Origin: Thermanaeromonas toyohensis ToBE
GTDB taxonomy: Bacteria > Bacillota > DSM-521 > Neomoorellales > Neomoorellaceae
DNA: 64,000 bases
Reading direction: 5' to 3'
Assembly (NCBI RefSeq): GCF_900176005.1
Contig: NZ_LT838272.1
Location: 2,375,587-2,439,586, forward strand
Shown: one piece after another, positions 1-8,842 of the stretch
Layout of the letters: the number at the start of each line of letters is the position of its first letter
How positions within the stretch are numbered: the stretch's first letter is position 1
Notes under the pieces: generated by a model
What the model saw: only the letters and a program-made list of their open reading frames with translations
What the model was told of the DNA's origin: nothing
Databases searched by the model: none
Program-made: the position numbers and the translations under genes

Positions 1-1058
1 AACCGACAACCTCCTTCCTCTACTAAAGCCATATCTTCTATACGTATACCCCCCCATCCGGGGATGTAGACACCAGGCTCCACAGTAACTACCGCTTGAG
101 GAGGAAGAGGGGCTTCCTCGCGCCAGCTTAAGGTAGGGCTTTCATGGACGCTCAAACCCACCCCATGGCCCAGGCCATGATTGAAGTAACTCCCTAGACC
201 CTCTTCTTCTATATAACTTCTAGCTAAAGCATCCACTTCCCGGCCGGAAATCCCGGACTTAAGGGCCTCCAAAGCTTTTTCCTGGGCAGTTAAAACCGTT
301 CTATAAATCTTGTGCTGTTCGTCCGTGGCCGGGGCTATGACCACCGTACGGGTAAGGTCTGAGCAATAACCCTGATAAACTGCTCCAAAATCTAAAACTA
401 CCAGATCGCCAGGTTTAAGCTTTCGATCCCCAGCTTTACCATGGGGCCAGGCTGATCGAGGGCCAGAAGCCACAATTATGGGGAAGGCTGCTGCAGTTGC
501 CCCTTTCTTGCGCATAAAATATTCTAACTCCAGGGCTATATCCTTCTCGCGAATGCCAGGTTTAAGGTATTCTTGGATATGTTTCCACGCCGCCTCGGCT
601 ACTTCTATTGCTTGCTGGATATTTTTTACCTCTTCGGGCTCTTTTATAGCCCTTAACCTCTCCACCACTTTGGAAGCTGGTTTAAGGATGGGCTTTCGCG
701 GCCAATTCTCTATGGCTTCCTCCAGGCGGCGGTACGCGGCAAAGGTGAGATCTTCTTCCTCAAAATAGAGATCCTCTAGCCCCGCCTGGGCAACTACCTC
801 CCCTAATTTTTTAAGGGGTTCCTTGCCCAGGTCTACCACTTCAAACCCTGGGGCTTCTTCGCGAGCCTGCTCTATAAACCGGCCATCAGTTAAAAGCCAG
901 TTTTCTTGGGGTGTTAAGAGGAGATATCCGCTTTCACCTGTAAAACCGCTTAAGTAAAGGCGGTTAGTTGGATTGCTTACCAGGAAGCCAAGGCTATCTT
1001 GCTTATAGCAGCCCATCTCCTCTAAAGAAGCCCACAAGCGCTCAAGACGTTTTAGCAT
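1..1058 (-). CDS. pepP: Xaa-Pro aminopeptidase (M24B), 3' end cut by window edge
   Basis: This is a metallopeptidase of the M24B family that removes N-terminal residues preceding proline, in the cytosol. Translation from the ATG at 1058 gives a creatinase-like N-terminal domain and then the pita-bread catalytic domain. Metal ligands are visible as DFGAVYQGYCSDLTR, a GLGHGVGLSVHE histidine segment, EPGVYIPGW, and the glutamate of IRIED. The reading frame is still open at base 1 after about 352 codons, so only the extreme C-terminus is missing. The start lies 6 bp after the aroQ stop, so the two are cotranscribed; aroQ-pepP (yqhS-yqhT) followed by efp is a common Firmicute order, and efp may lie just outside the window. 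The family is certain, but the exact substrate range cannot be read from sequence. Confidence 0.9.
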   Translation of the reverse strand, partial: MLKRLERLWASLEEMGCYKQDSLGFLVSNPTNRLYLSGFTGESGYLLLTPQENWLLTDGRFIEQAREEAPGFEVVDLGKEPLKKLGEVVAQAGLEDLYFEEEDLTFAAYRRLEEAIENWPRKPILKPASKVVERLRAIKEPEEVKNIQQAIEVAEAAWKHIQEYLKPGIREKDIALELEYFMRKKGATAAAFPIIVASGPRSAWPHGKAGDRKLKPGDLVVLDFGAVYQGYCSDLTRTVVIAPATDEQHKIYRTVLTAQEKALEALKSGISGREVDALARSYIEEEGLGSYFNHGLGHGVGLSVHESPTLSWREEAPLPPQAVVTVEPGVYIPGWGGIRIEDMALVEEGGCR

Positions 1059-1064
1059 AAGTTT

Positions 1065-1508
1065 TTACCTTTCCTTCCCCCGGGCAAGCTCCAAGGCAGC
1101 CAGGAATCCTAATCGGTAGCTTAAAGGGCCAAACCCGCTGATCTGCCCCTTGACTACCGGTGCAGTCACCGTATACCGCCTAAATTCTTCCCGGCTATAT
1201 ATGTTAGAAAGATGCACCTCCACTACAGGATAATCCACCGCTGCCACAGCATCACGCAGCGCGTAGCTATAATGGCCTAGGGCACCCGGATTGAGGACAG
1301 CCGCATCGACCTTGCCGCAGGCCTGGTGCAACCGGTCAATAATAGCGCCCTCATGATTGGACTGGAAAAATTCCACCTCCGCTCCAGCCTGAAGGGCCAA
1401 CTCCTTAAGCTCCCTATTTATTTCCTCCAGGGTAACCCGGCCATAAACGTCTGGCTCCCGGCGACCTAAAAGATTAAGGTTGGGTCCATGGATCACCAAA
1501 ATCTTCAT
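1065..1508 (-). CDS. aroQ: 3-dehydroquinate dehydratase, type II
   Basis: AroQ converts 3-dehydroquinate to 3-dehydroshikimate, the third step of the shikimate pathway. The 147-residue length fits type II dehydroquinases, which form dodecamers. The N-terminal signature ILVIHGPNLNLLGRREPDVYG carries the active-site Asn and the lid Arg/Tyr. FFQSNHEG, LNPGALGHYS and VEVHLSNIYSREEFR are the other conserved blocks, including the catalytic His. It sits apart from the aroE-C-K-B cluster, downstream of the pilus and tldDE genes, and is followed 6 bp later by pepP. About 100 bp separate it from tldE, enough for its own promoter, although none is obvious. Confidence 0.95.
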   Translation of the reverse strand: MKILVIHGPNLNLLGRREPDVYGRVTLEEINRELKELALQAGAEVEFFQSNHEGAIIDRLHQACGKVDAAVLNPGALGHYSYALRDAVAAVDYPVVEVHLSNIYSREEFRRYTVTAPVVKGQISGFGPLSYRLGFLAALELARGKER

Positions 1509-1606
1509 GGCCGCATTGTATCATACTCCTTAAAATTTGACTAGGGGGACAAGCCAATACCACGAGGGAACAATATGTCTCGCCATCCGTGATAAACCCG
1601 CTAGTT

Positions 1607-2959
1607 CTACGTACCGCTGATGGTCATACTGCTTATGCGCACTGTAGGGGCACCGGTGGCCCCGAAGAAGGTTAAATCATTACCCACGGCCTCGATGGAG
1701 TTAAGGAGGTTTATAAGATTTCCAGCTATGGCCACGCCCCGGACCGGGGCCTTAAACTCACCTTGCTCGATCCACATCCCCATCACGCCTACAGAGAAAT
1801 CCCCTGATATAGGATTGGCCGTATGCATCCCTAGGACATCCGTCACGTAAAGACCGCGAGATACCTCCCTTATAAGCTCTTCTGGGGAACTTTCGCCTGC
1901 TACAAGGTAGAAGTTAGTAGTACCTACTTCAGGTGTAGCCTTGAAAGAGCCACGGGCCCCGTTTCCTGTGGAGCGTACCCCTTCCTTAGTCGCTGTGTAG
2001 GTATTATGGAGAAAGCCGCGCAAAATCCCTCCTTCTATTAGAACGGTCCTTTCCGTAGGTACGCCCTCACCATCAAAGGGAGCAGAGGCGATACCCCCAG
2101 GCATCCGCCCATCATCAATAATATGTACAACTGGTGAAGCCACCCTTTGCCCTACTTTGCCTCGGAACAGTGACTTCCCCTTTTGTACAGAATCAGCGGC
2201 TAGAGCTGGAGCGATAACTCCCAGGAAACTGGCCATCACATAAGGATCGAAAACAATTTGAGCCCTCTGGGTGGCCACCCTCCTGGCTCCCAGTAGGCGT
2301 ACCGCCCTGGTAGCTCCCTCTCGGCCTATTTTACCCGGGTCCAACTCAGCTAATTTCAAAGAAGTAGCCAAGCCAAATCCGGTCTGGCTCTCCTCTCCAT
2401 CCACAGCCACCACAAAGATACTGGCTCCGCAGTGGGCACCTTGATAGGTAGCAGCCACTCCTTGGGAATTGGCCAGGATAATTATATAGCGCCGGTCAGA
2501 GTAGGAACAGCTCTCCGTAATCTTCACCCGCGGATCGGCAGCCCGGGCTTGGCGTTCAATCTCTTTAGCCAGCTCTACTTTATATGTCAATGGACGGGAT
2601 TCAATCTCGGGGTCGAAGAGATCTAGATGGGGATATTCCTGGGGATTAGGTAAGCAGTTATAATCATCAGGGGTAGCCTTCCGGGCGTTGGCCAAAGCCC
2701 GCTCTACAGTCTCATTGAGGGCGGAAGGGCTAAAATCTGTAGTGTAGGCAAAACCTACCCGACCATCTAGCAATACCCGGAGTCCTAGGCCCCGTTCCTG
2801 GGCTAAAGTTAAAACCTCTACCTCCTGATCGCGTACCTCTATATTCAAGTTTTCCCCTGCACTGATAAAGGCTTCGGCCAAGGCCCCTTTACGCGTAGCC
2901 TTTTCTACCACCTGCTGGGCCAAATTTAAGTATTGGCGTGCCAAGCCTTCGTAGTCCAT
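1607..2959 (-). CDS. tldE: TldE/PmbA-family metalloprotease partner
   Basis: TldE is the partner of TldD in the heterodimeric TldD/TldE protease, which trims modified peptides and unfolded proteins. The 450-residue sequence shows the U62 fold signatures FDPYVMASFLGVIAP, DDGRMPGGIASAPFDGEG and TGNGARGSFKATPEVGTTN. It lacks the HExxxH zinc motif, as expected for the non-catalytic subunit. Its start overlaps the last base of tldD (2959), indicating translational coupling. In M. thermoacetica-type genomes this pair is not tied to a RiPP cluster, and no precursor peptide is visible here, so a housekeeping role is the simplest reading. Confidence 0.92.
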   Translation of the reverse strand: MDYEGLARQYLNLAQQVVEKATRKGALAEAFISAGENLNIEVRDQEVEVLTLAQERGLGLRVLLDGRVGFAYTTDFSPSALNETVERALANARKATPDDYNCLPNPQEYPHLDLFDPEIESRPLTYKVELAKEIERQARAADPRVKITESCSYSDRRYIIILANSQGVAATYQGAHCGASIFVVAVDGEESQTGFGLATSLKLAELDPGKIGREGATRAVRLLGARRVATQRAQIVFDPYVMASFLGVIAPALAADSVQKGKSLFRGKVGQRVASPVVHIIDDGRMPGGIASAPFDGEGVPTERTVLIEGGILRGFLHNTYTATKEGVRSTGNGARGSFKATPEVGTTNFYLVAGESSPEELIREVSRGLYVTDVLGMHTANPISGDFSVGVMGMWIEQGEFKAPVRGVAIAGNLINLLNSIEAVGNDLTFFGATGAPTVRISSMTISGT

Positions 2960-4368
2960 TAGTTCTGTTCCTCCTCGTCCAGGATACCACCTACTACCAT
3001 TTCTGGGATTCTAATAGTAGGTTGGGCGTCTCCTACAGGTACCCCTTGCCCGTCCTTACCGCAAGTGCCTAGGCTAAAACCCAGATCGTTTCCTACCCGG
3101 TCCACCATCTTAAGCACCTCCGGCCCGTTACCGGTCAAAGTAGCCCCTCTGACCAGGGGACCGATCTCCCCGTTTTCAATCAAATACCCTTCCGCTACGT
3201 CAAAGACAAAGTCCCCATTAGTGGTGTTGACCTGTCCGCCACCCATACGCTTAACCAATAAACCCTTTGATGTCTCCCGGATAATGGCCTGGGGGTCGTC
3301 TTTGCCGGGCGCGATAAAAGTATTGGTCATACGAGGAATGGGCCGATCCTGGTAAGATTCCCGCCGGCCATTGCCCGTAGACTTGCGCCCTTCCTTACGG
3401 GCCGTCAGGTAGTCGTACATATAGTCCTGCAAAATCCCGTCTTTGATGAGTACCGTCCTCTGCCCGGGCTGGCCCTCATCGTCAAACCTGAAGGAGCCGT
3501 ATTTCCCTGGCAAGGTTGCATCATCTATCACGGTAATTAAGGGCGAAGCCACCTGCTGGCCTTTCTTGCCCGCATACACCGAAAGCTTTTTCTGCACCAG
3601 GTCCGCTTCTAGGCCGTGGCCGCAGGCCTCATGGATCATGGTTCCGCCCGCCTCCCCAGCCATGACCACCGTCATCCTTCCGGCTGGAGCGGGCCTAGCT
3701 TCCAGCATGCGCACCGCCCTCTCTGCAGCTTTCCGGGCCAGTTCTACCGGGTCATTTTCTTCAAAGAGTTCAAAACCCATAAGTCCCCCAATGGATTCAT
3801 AACCTGTCTGGATAATCTTGCCGTCGCTGGCCACAGCATTCACCATAAAACGGCAGCGCACCCGCTCATCTTCCACCAGTATACCTTCGCTATTAGCGAT
3901 AGTTACCTCCTGGATAATATCACCGTAGGCCACACTTACCTGGACAATCCGTTTATCCACCGCCCGGGCTGCTTCGTTGGCCCGCTGGACCAGGGCCACC
4001 TTCTCTTCCACGGGTACTTCATCTGGGCGCATCTTAATTTGGAAATCCCAGTTGGGCTTAGGCCTTTGCCACTTAATCTCCGGTTTGTGGGGCCCCTTAC
4101 CGCCAGCAGCCTTTCCTACCGTCCGCGCCAATTCCAAAAGGCTATCTCTGGAGAGCTCATTGGTGTAACCGTAAATCGTATTCTCTCCTTTTAGGACCCG
4201 TATCCCGGCACCCTGATCCAGCCCCGAATGTACCCTCTCAATCTTGTTATCCTCGCACCCTATACCTGTCGTCCGTCGTCTTTCCAGAAAAATCTCGGCA
4301 AAATCGCCACCCTCCTCCAAGGCGGCCTCCAGTATAGCTTTCAAATCCTCAGGTGCTAGTAACATCAC
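2959..4368 (-). CDS. tldD: TldD-family zinc metalloprotease
   Basis: This is the catalytic subunit of the TldD/TldE protease. The 469-residue protein carries the zinc motif HEACGH (His246, Glu247, His251), followed by GLEADLVQK. It also has the conserved C-terminal segments TGNGRRESYQ, PRMTNTFIAPG, and GTCGKDGQG, whose Cys probably supplies a further zinc ligand. Family knowledge says the tunnel between TldD and TldE admits only extended or unfolded peptides. The gene directly precedes tldE with a 1-bp overlap. It follows pilO after a 90-bp gap and is probably a separate transcription unit, since the function is unrelated to pili. Confidence 0.94.
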   Translation of the reverse strand: MMLLAPEDLKAILEAALEEGGDFAEIFLERRRTTGIGCEDNKIERVHSGLDQGAGIRVLKGENTIYGYTNELSRDSLLELARTVGKAAGGKGPHKPEIKWQRPKPNWDFQIKMRPDEVPVEEKVALVQRANEAARAVDKRIVQVSVAYGDIIQEVTIANSEGILVEDERVRCRFMVNAVASDGKIIQTGYESIGGLMGFELFEENDPVELARKAAERAVRMLEARPAPAGRMTVVMAGEAGGTMIHEACGHGLEADLVQKKLSVYAGKKGQQVASPLITVIDDATLPGKYGSFRFDDEGQPGQRTVLIKDGILQDYMYDYLTARKEGRKSTGNGRRESYQDRPIPRMTNTFIAPGKDDPQAIIRETSKGLLVKRMGGGQVNTTNGDFVFDVAEGYLIENGEIGPLVRGATLTGNGPEVLKMVDRVGNDLGFSLGTCGKDGQGVPVGDAQPTIRIPEMVVGGILDEEEQN

Positions 4369-4458
4369 TCCACCCCTTACTTCTTCAAAGCCTTAAAGAT
4401 CAGTAAAAGTATACCAGAGTATTCCCTAGTATAATTCAAGATGTGGCCAAATATTCCT

Positions 4459-5700
4459 CTAAGTAGTCGATAAAAACATATCAGCCAGGGCTGCTTTAAG
4501 GTCACTATAGTCGCCGGGACCAGCCTCTTTCCATTCCACCTGTATCGTTAGCCGATTTACTCCCGTAACGTTTATCTCTACATACTGGGGATACCCGCCC
4601 GGCTTTAAAGGTGGGCTGGTAAAAAGTTCCCGTTCATCACCAATTATACGCAAGATAAAGCTGCCGCTGCTGTTCCTCGTTCCGTCCTCTACACCGATAA
4701 AGCCCCGAAGTTTTAAATACCCGGCCTGCAAGTCCAGTACCGCCTCTGCCTTAAGTCTACTTTTTCCTAGGTCCACCACTATACCGTGTTCAAATTGCCG
4801 CCCTCCTATAGCTATGGCCCGGTCAGCCGGGTAATAAAAAGGGCCTACATTCCGCAAAACCCTTATTCCCTCTAGCCAGGGCGCTCCTGCCCTGCTGCGG
4901 CCGTGGCCGCGGGCTGGAAAAGTATATTCCAGTGTTTCGCTTTGGTCCTTATCTTCCTTTCCCTTATTTTCTAGTCTTGTCCCTTCTCCAGTACCTCCAG
5001 AGCTTGAAACTACAGGAGAGGGGGTAGAAGAAGGTTTAGAAGAAGAGAAAAAATTATGGGAGCTCGGCTTATTAAAGTCGGCTGGAGGTAAAAAGATATC
5101 CGACCGGCCCAACGGTAAGAGGGTTACAGCCTTCCCTTCATTAGCAACCTTCTCCCCCAGCTCGTAAAAATCCAAGATAAAGCTCGCCTCTACCTCGCCA
5201 TGGCTCCCTGGCTTGGCCGTTAATTTAAGATCCCTAATCTGGATTAAAGCCGGTAAATTTTCCAACTGCTGTAGATAATTCTCTACTTGAGGATAGACTC
5301 CTTCAGCCGAAACCTGAAAGGGTTGCACATTAAAACCCCCCCGCTTTTCAGCTTCCAGAGGCCGGAACAACAAAATCCTCACTCCTTCGTTTTTCGGTTG
5401 AGCTGCGGCTAGAAAAGACTCTTTATCCCGCAGGGTCAAGCCCAGCCGGGCTTTAGCCATAGACATTTCAGCCTCGGCCTGGGCCAGTTCTTCTTTCAGC
5501 AAGGGTAACTTTAAAGCAGCCTCCTGGACGGCCGCAAGTCTTGCGCTCTCGGCCGTAAGCTCTTTTTTAACCTGCAAATAATGTGGCAGCTGATATCTCA
5601 AAACCACTCGATGAACAAAGGACAACCCTGCCACCACAAGAAGAAGGAGAAGCAAAAATTTTTCCCGGGTACTTAACTCTCGATGTTTCCTCCATATCAC
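4459..5700 (-). CDS. pilO: PilO-like pilus assembly protein fused to an NPCBM-like module
   Basis: PilO belongs to the PilM-N-O alignment complex of type IV pili. The first 200 residues are typical: a short cytoplasmic tail, one membrane helix (about 14-32), a coiled coil rich in Ala/Glu (about 38-95) and a ferredoxin-like fold. A Ser/Pro-rich linker (about 205-250) follows. Residues about 260-410 look like an NPCBM galactose-binding-like module: LRGFIGVEDGT, FILRIIGDERELF, VEINVTGVNRLTIQVEW, with a closing Asp/Ala-rich strand. Ordinary PilO proteins are about 200 residues and lack this part. The module would face outward, towards cell-wall glycans. It is the last gene of the pilus cluster, 19 bp after pilN. 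The PilO assignment rests on position and architecture; the NPCBM assignment rests on motif memory only. Confidence 0.8.
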   Translation of the reverse strand: MIWRKHRELSTREKFLLLLLLVVAGLSFVHRVVLRYQLPHYLQVKKELTAESARLAAVQEAALKLPLLKEELAQAEAEMSMAKARLGLTLRDKESFLAAAQPKNEGVRILLFRPLEAEKRGGFNVQPFQVSAEGVYPQVENYLQQLENLPALIQIRDLKLTAKPGSHGEVEASFILDFYELGEKVANEGKAVTLLPLGRSDIFLPPADFNKPSSHNFFSSSKPSSTPSPVVSSSGGTGEGTRLENKGKEDKDQSETLEYTFPARGHGRSRAGAPWLEGIRVLRNVGPFYYPADRAIAIGGRQFEHGIVVDLGKSRLKAEAVLDLQAGYLKLRGFIGVEDGTRNSSGSFILRIIGDERELFTSPPLKPGGYPQYVEINVTGVNRLTIQVEWKEAGPGDYSDLKAALADMFLSTT

Positions 5701-5719
5701 TAACGTAACTTCCCCCTAT

Positions 5720-6286
5720 TTAATGTGTATAGGGCTGCTTAAGTAACGCTTTTATGTTGAATTCTAGGAGCATTTTGTCCTCGGCAGCTGCCTGTACAGA
5801 TTGCAGTTTTACGTCTTGCAAGAAGGCTAGGCTCTGCAAAGCCACCAGACAATCGCCCACTGCGGCCAAGTTATAAGCCCTGCCCGTAAGAATTATTTCC
5901 CTGTTCGGGGTAACCTCTAGTTTAGTTATCCAAACTTCCCTGGGCAAGGCGGCACCTAAAGCCAGCAAAAATTCTGACCATTTTTGCCTACCCTGCATCA
6001 GCCTTTCCAGTTCCGCTTTTTGCTGGCGGAGGCTGTCTATCCTTTGTTGAACCTTTAAGGCCTCCTCTTCCTGAAGCTGATAAAAGTTTAGCTGAGCTCT
6101 CAAGGTTTCCAAGCGCTTAAGGATAAGCCAGGTATGCCCTAAAAGGAAAAAATATAAAAGCAAAAAAACTAATGCCAGGGATACGGCAACTACTAATTTG
6201 CGCTCCTTAAAGAAAAGGGAGGGGCGGTAAGGTTGTACCTCCGGAGGGAGCAAATTGATCTTTATCGTGTCTAGTTGTCTTCCCAT
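5720..6286 (-). CDS. pilN: PilN-like type IV pilus assembly protein
   Basis: PilN is a bitopic membrane protein. Its cytoplasmic N-terminus binds PilM, and its outer domain pairs with PilO. The 188-residue sequence starts with the PilM-binding signature INLLPPEV (about residues 10-17), has one membrane helix (about 30-52), a coiled coil (about 55-95), and the alpha-beta domain containing PREVWITKLEVTPNREIILTG. It lies between pilM (1 bp apart) and pilO, the usual order. The diagnostic N-terminal motif makes the call firm. Confidence 0.88.
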   Translation of the reverse strand: MGRQLDTIKINLLPPEVQPYRPSLFFKERKLVVAVSLALVFLLLYFFLLGHTWLILKRLETLRAQLNFYQLQEEEALKVQQRIDSLRQQKAELERLMQGRQKWSEFLLALGAALPREVWITKLEVTPNREIILTGRAYNLAAVGDCLVALQSLAFLQDVKLQSVQAAAEDKMLLEFNIKALLKQPYTH

Positions 6287-6287
6287 T

Positions 6288-7187
6288 CTACCCCCTGCTC
6301 TCCCTTAGCGCCAGACCCACAGCCACAGCAAATTCAGGCCCTAGGCCGTAAGGCCTGCTTATTTCTACGGGCAGATCAAGTTCCATATGTAAGAAATCCC
6401 TTAACCCCTCTTGGTATGAGCCTCCTCCAGTAAGATATAGCTTGGAGGGGTTGAATTCCCTGCCCACCTGGGAGCGGTAGAACTCCAGAGAGCGCCGGAC
6501 TTCCTGGGGCAGGTTAAACAGGGGATTAAAGCCCGGAGGAGTATTTCCCTGTTCTGGCATCAAAACACCTGTATTCATTCTCCGGCTGTAAAGGAGCTGG
6601 CCCCCTCTTACCAGCACTACCTGGCTGGAATTTGCTCCCAAATCCAAAATAATGGCTTCTTCTCCTGTTTCCACCGCCAAAGCCCGGCACAAGGCTGCCG
6701 GTACGATGTCCAGGGCGACCAAATCTAGGCCTGCCCCCTGAAATATACGATAATAGGAAAGGGCCAATTCCCGGGGAGCCGCGGCCAGCAAAACCAGCAT
6801 TTGTCCCGTAAGGCCTGTGGGTTCAGGATCTAAAATGGCGCAGTCCAGTACCATATCCTGCGTACCTACAGGTAAATATCTCTCCGCCTCGTACTTAAGG
6901 CCTGAGCGCAATTCTTTTTCCGTCATGCGGGGAAGCCGCAGGTAACGTATGATCACCCGCTCGCCGTCTATAGCGCTCACCGCTCTTCTCCCCCTAAAGC
7001 CGCTTGCCTCTACAACCTCGGCTAGAGCAGCTGCCATTTCGATCTCATCACCCATCCCGGCAGGCGGTACTTTGTTTACCCCTTGGGCTAACAGCCGTTT
7101 GCCCTTTACGGCCACCGTTTTGATCAGCCCAGTACCCAGATCTACCCCCAGTAAGCTCTTGCCTCTACTCCCCAGCAGCCGGATCAA
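6288..7187 (-). CDS. pilM: PilM-like actin-fold pilus assembly ATPase
   Basis: PilM is a cytoplasmic actin-like protein that binds ATP and the N-terminus of PilN, linking the pilus motor to the alignment complex. The 299-residue protein contains the phosphate-1 motif LLGVDLGTGLIKTVAV (about 13-28), SAIDGERVIIRYLRLP, the phosphate-2 loop IILDLGANSSQVVLVRGG, and the adenosine loop LYLTGGGSYQEGL. It is somewhat shorter than the typical 350 residues. It opens the pilMNO block, following the PilX-like gene after about 50 bp. Confidence 0.88.
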   Translation of the reverse strand: MIRLLGSRGKSLLGVDLGTGLIKTVAVKGKRLLAQGVNKVPPAGMGDEIEMAAALAEVVEASGFRGRRAVSAIDGERVIIRYLRLPRMTEKELRSGLKYEAERYLPVGTQDMVLDCAILDPEPTGLTGQMLVLLAAAPRELALSYYRIFQGAGLDLVALDIVPAALCRALAVETGEEAIILDLGANSSQVVLVRGGQLLYSRRMNTGVLMPEQGNTPPGFNPLFNLPQEVRRSLEFYRSQVGREFNPSKLYLTGGGSYQEGLRDFLHMELDLPVEISRPYGLGPEFAVAVGLALRESRG

Positions 7188-7239
7188 CTCTACCTTGCCC
7201 CCTGTCAGTCTTTATGGTAAAGGCTATTCAGGCCGCTAC

Positions 7240-8370
7240 TCAAAAAATTGGATAATTCTCTTTCCAAGATATTATTGTTAGCTGGGGCAACACTCCCGTA
7301 AGTAAATTGCTCTGGATGAGCTGGGGATTATATCTAATGGTGACACTCCCTCCGCCCCCCTGGCCTCTACCTGCCCCTCCGAAATTTAAACCCCGGGCAA
7401 CCAGCGCTCCTTCCAGCTCCCCATTTCCCTTGGCGGATAAAGACCCTCCGGTTATTATAACAGCTTTTACCGTACTGTTCTCCATATCCACATTACCTAG
7501 GCAAATAATAGTAACTGCATCATAGGAAGAACCCGGCAAAAGGTCCCTGGGAATGGAGACGTCCCCTTCTACCACCAGGGTAGCCTGTCCAGAATAAGTG
7601 CCCGAAAGGGTAAGATTTCCTTTAACGTAATATATTCCGCTATAAATACGCGTTCCGTTCAAAGTAAGATCATGGGGATAATATTGACCGGCCCGCCTGG
7701 CTTCCGCCTCATAAAACTTAAGATCGATCTCTGGAAACTTAGAAAGGCCCCTGAAATGGGCGTACACCTGACCCTCTATCTTATCCCGGCCCTCCACACT
7801 TCCCGAAGCATATACATCAGCCTCCACATGGGCAGAACCTGAAAGCTTAAGATTCCCGTTAAGAAGCAACCTGCCCCAATTCTGTCCGACATTTTCTAGA
7901 GAAAAATTACCTGTTATATCCAAATCAAGGGGCGAATCAGGCAGGAGGCTTAAACCCCCCATAAGAGTTTGAGCGTTGACGTAGTACAATGTAGCCCGTA
8001 AGGTCTTTTGAGCGCTAATAAACTTGCCCACGGAAGTAAGCTCTATTTTCCACCCCATACCTTCAGCGGTTTTACGCAAGGTCACCTGGTTAATTTCGCC
8101 TCCGGCATAAGGCACTTCTAATTCCGAAATCCTTTCCTCCCGGCCCAAGGCAAATTTATCCAGCCAACTTGGATCCTCCCTTATTCTGGCTATGGCCCTT
8201 TCTATGCCCGCTTCGGCTATGTAATAAGCTTGGATCTGCTGCTTCTGGTACTGAACATTCCGGCGATAAATACCGATTATTTCTAGAGCCCCCGTGGCCA
8301 GCACCAAAATAAGAGAAGTCATAAGTACAACAAATAATAAAGCCTGGCCTTTTTCACCCCGGCAGTCCAT
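7240..8370 (-). CDS. PilX-like pilus component with beta-helical C-terminal region
   Basis: The N-terminus, GEKGQALLFVVLMTSLILVL, resembles the prepilin-type hydrophobic helix of PilX/GspK-like minor components, with Gly-Gln replacing the usual Gly-Phe at the cleavage site. The remainder (about residues 130-345) is a run of short polar/hydrophobic strands rich in G, N, S and V (LNGNLKLSGSAHVEADVYASGSV, shortened here), resembling bactofilin-like or DUF7305-type beta-helices in Firmicute pilus clusters. The gene starts 4 bp before the preceding prepilin ends its spacing, within one operon. A tip or surface-exposed minor pilus subunit is inferred. No enzymatic motif is visible. Confidence 0.65.
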   Translation of the reverse strand: MDCRGEKGQALLFVVLMTSLILVLATGALEIIGIYRRNVQYQKQQIQAYYIAEAGIERAIARIREDPSWLDKFALGREERISELEVPYAGGEINQVTLRKTAEGMGWKIELTSVGKFISAQKTLRATLYYVNAQTLMGGLSLLPDSPLDLDITGNFSLENVGQNWGRLLLNGNLKLSGSAHVEADVYASGSVEGRDKIEGQVYAHFRGLSKFPEIDLKFYEAEARRAGQYYPHDLTLNGTRIYSGIYYVKGNLTLSGTYSGQATLVVEGDVSIPRDLLPGSSYDAVTIICLGNVDMENSTVKAVIITGGSLSAKGNGELEGALVARGLNFGGAGRGQGGGGSVTIRYNPQLIQSNLLTGVLPQLTIISWKENYPIF

Positions 8371-8374
8371 ATCA

Positions 8375-8836
8375 TCACCTTACAAACACATTGGTAGTAA
8401 AGGTAGAGCCCTCCCCGTCCCCTTCTCCCGCTACCAGAGTAATTCTTACCAAAACGTCGTGTGAGGCGTCTGGGGGCTCCCTTTCAAAACGCAAATCCTT
8501 TATAAAACTTGCTACCGGATTAACCCCGCCATTCTTCTCCCGCATAAGCTGCTGCCGGGAGATGTCATGATAATAACGTACCTTTGAACCGTCATCTAAA
8601 GTAAAGGTTATAGAAGTTGCTTTCACCTCATCAATTTCCCGCGCACTCCTTAGCTCCCGCACCAGCCTATCTAGAGCGATGCGGGCGTTCTCCTGGATCT
8701 CCACCCCGCTCTCCTCACGCTTATACATCAGCGTTCCCTGGACGTAAAGGGCTAGAGCTGCACTTAAGACTATGAATAAGATAGTAACCGCTACAACCAC
8801 TTCTACCAGGGTGAATCCGGCTACCTTAACCCTCAA
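8375..8836 (-). CDS. PilW-like minor prepilin
   Basis: This is a 153-residue protein with a class III/type IV prepilin leader. A short basic leader ends in Gly, followed by FTLVEVVVAVTILFIVLSA with Glu at mature position 5. That is the signal for cleavage and N-methylation by PilD. The C-terminal globular part contains ENARIALDRLVRELRSAREI, typical of PilW/GspJ-like minor pilins. It is 6 bp from the next prepilin gene. It probably forms part of a tip or priming complex with the neighbouring minor pilins. Confidence 0.8.
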   Translation of the reverse strand: MRVKVAGFTLVEVVVAVTILFIVLSAALALYVQGTLMYKREESGVEIQENARIALDRLVRELRSAREIDEVKATSITFTLDDGSKVRYYHDISRQQLMREKNGGVNPVASFIKDLRFEREPPDASHDVLVRITLVAGEGDGEGSTFTTNVFVR

Positions 8837-8842
8837 AGTTTT

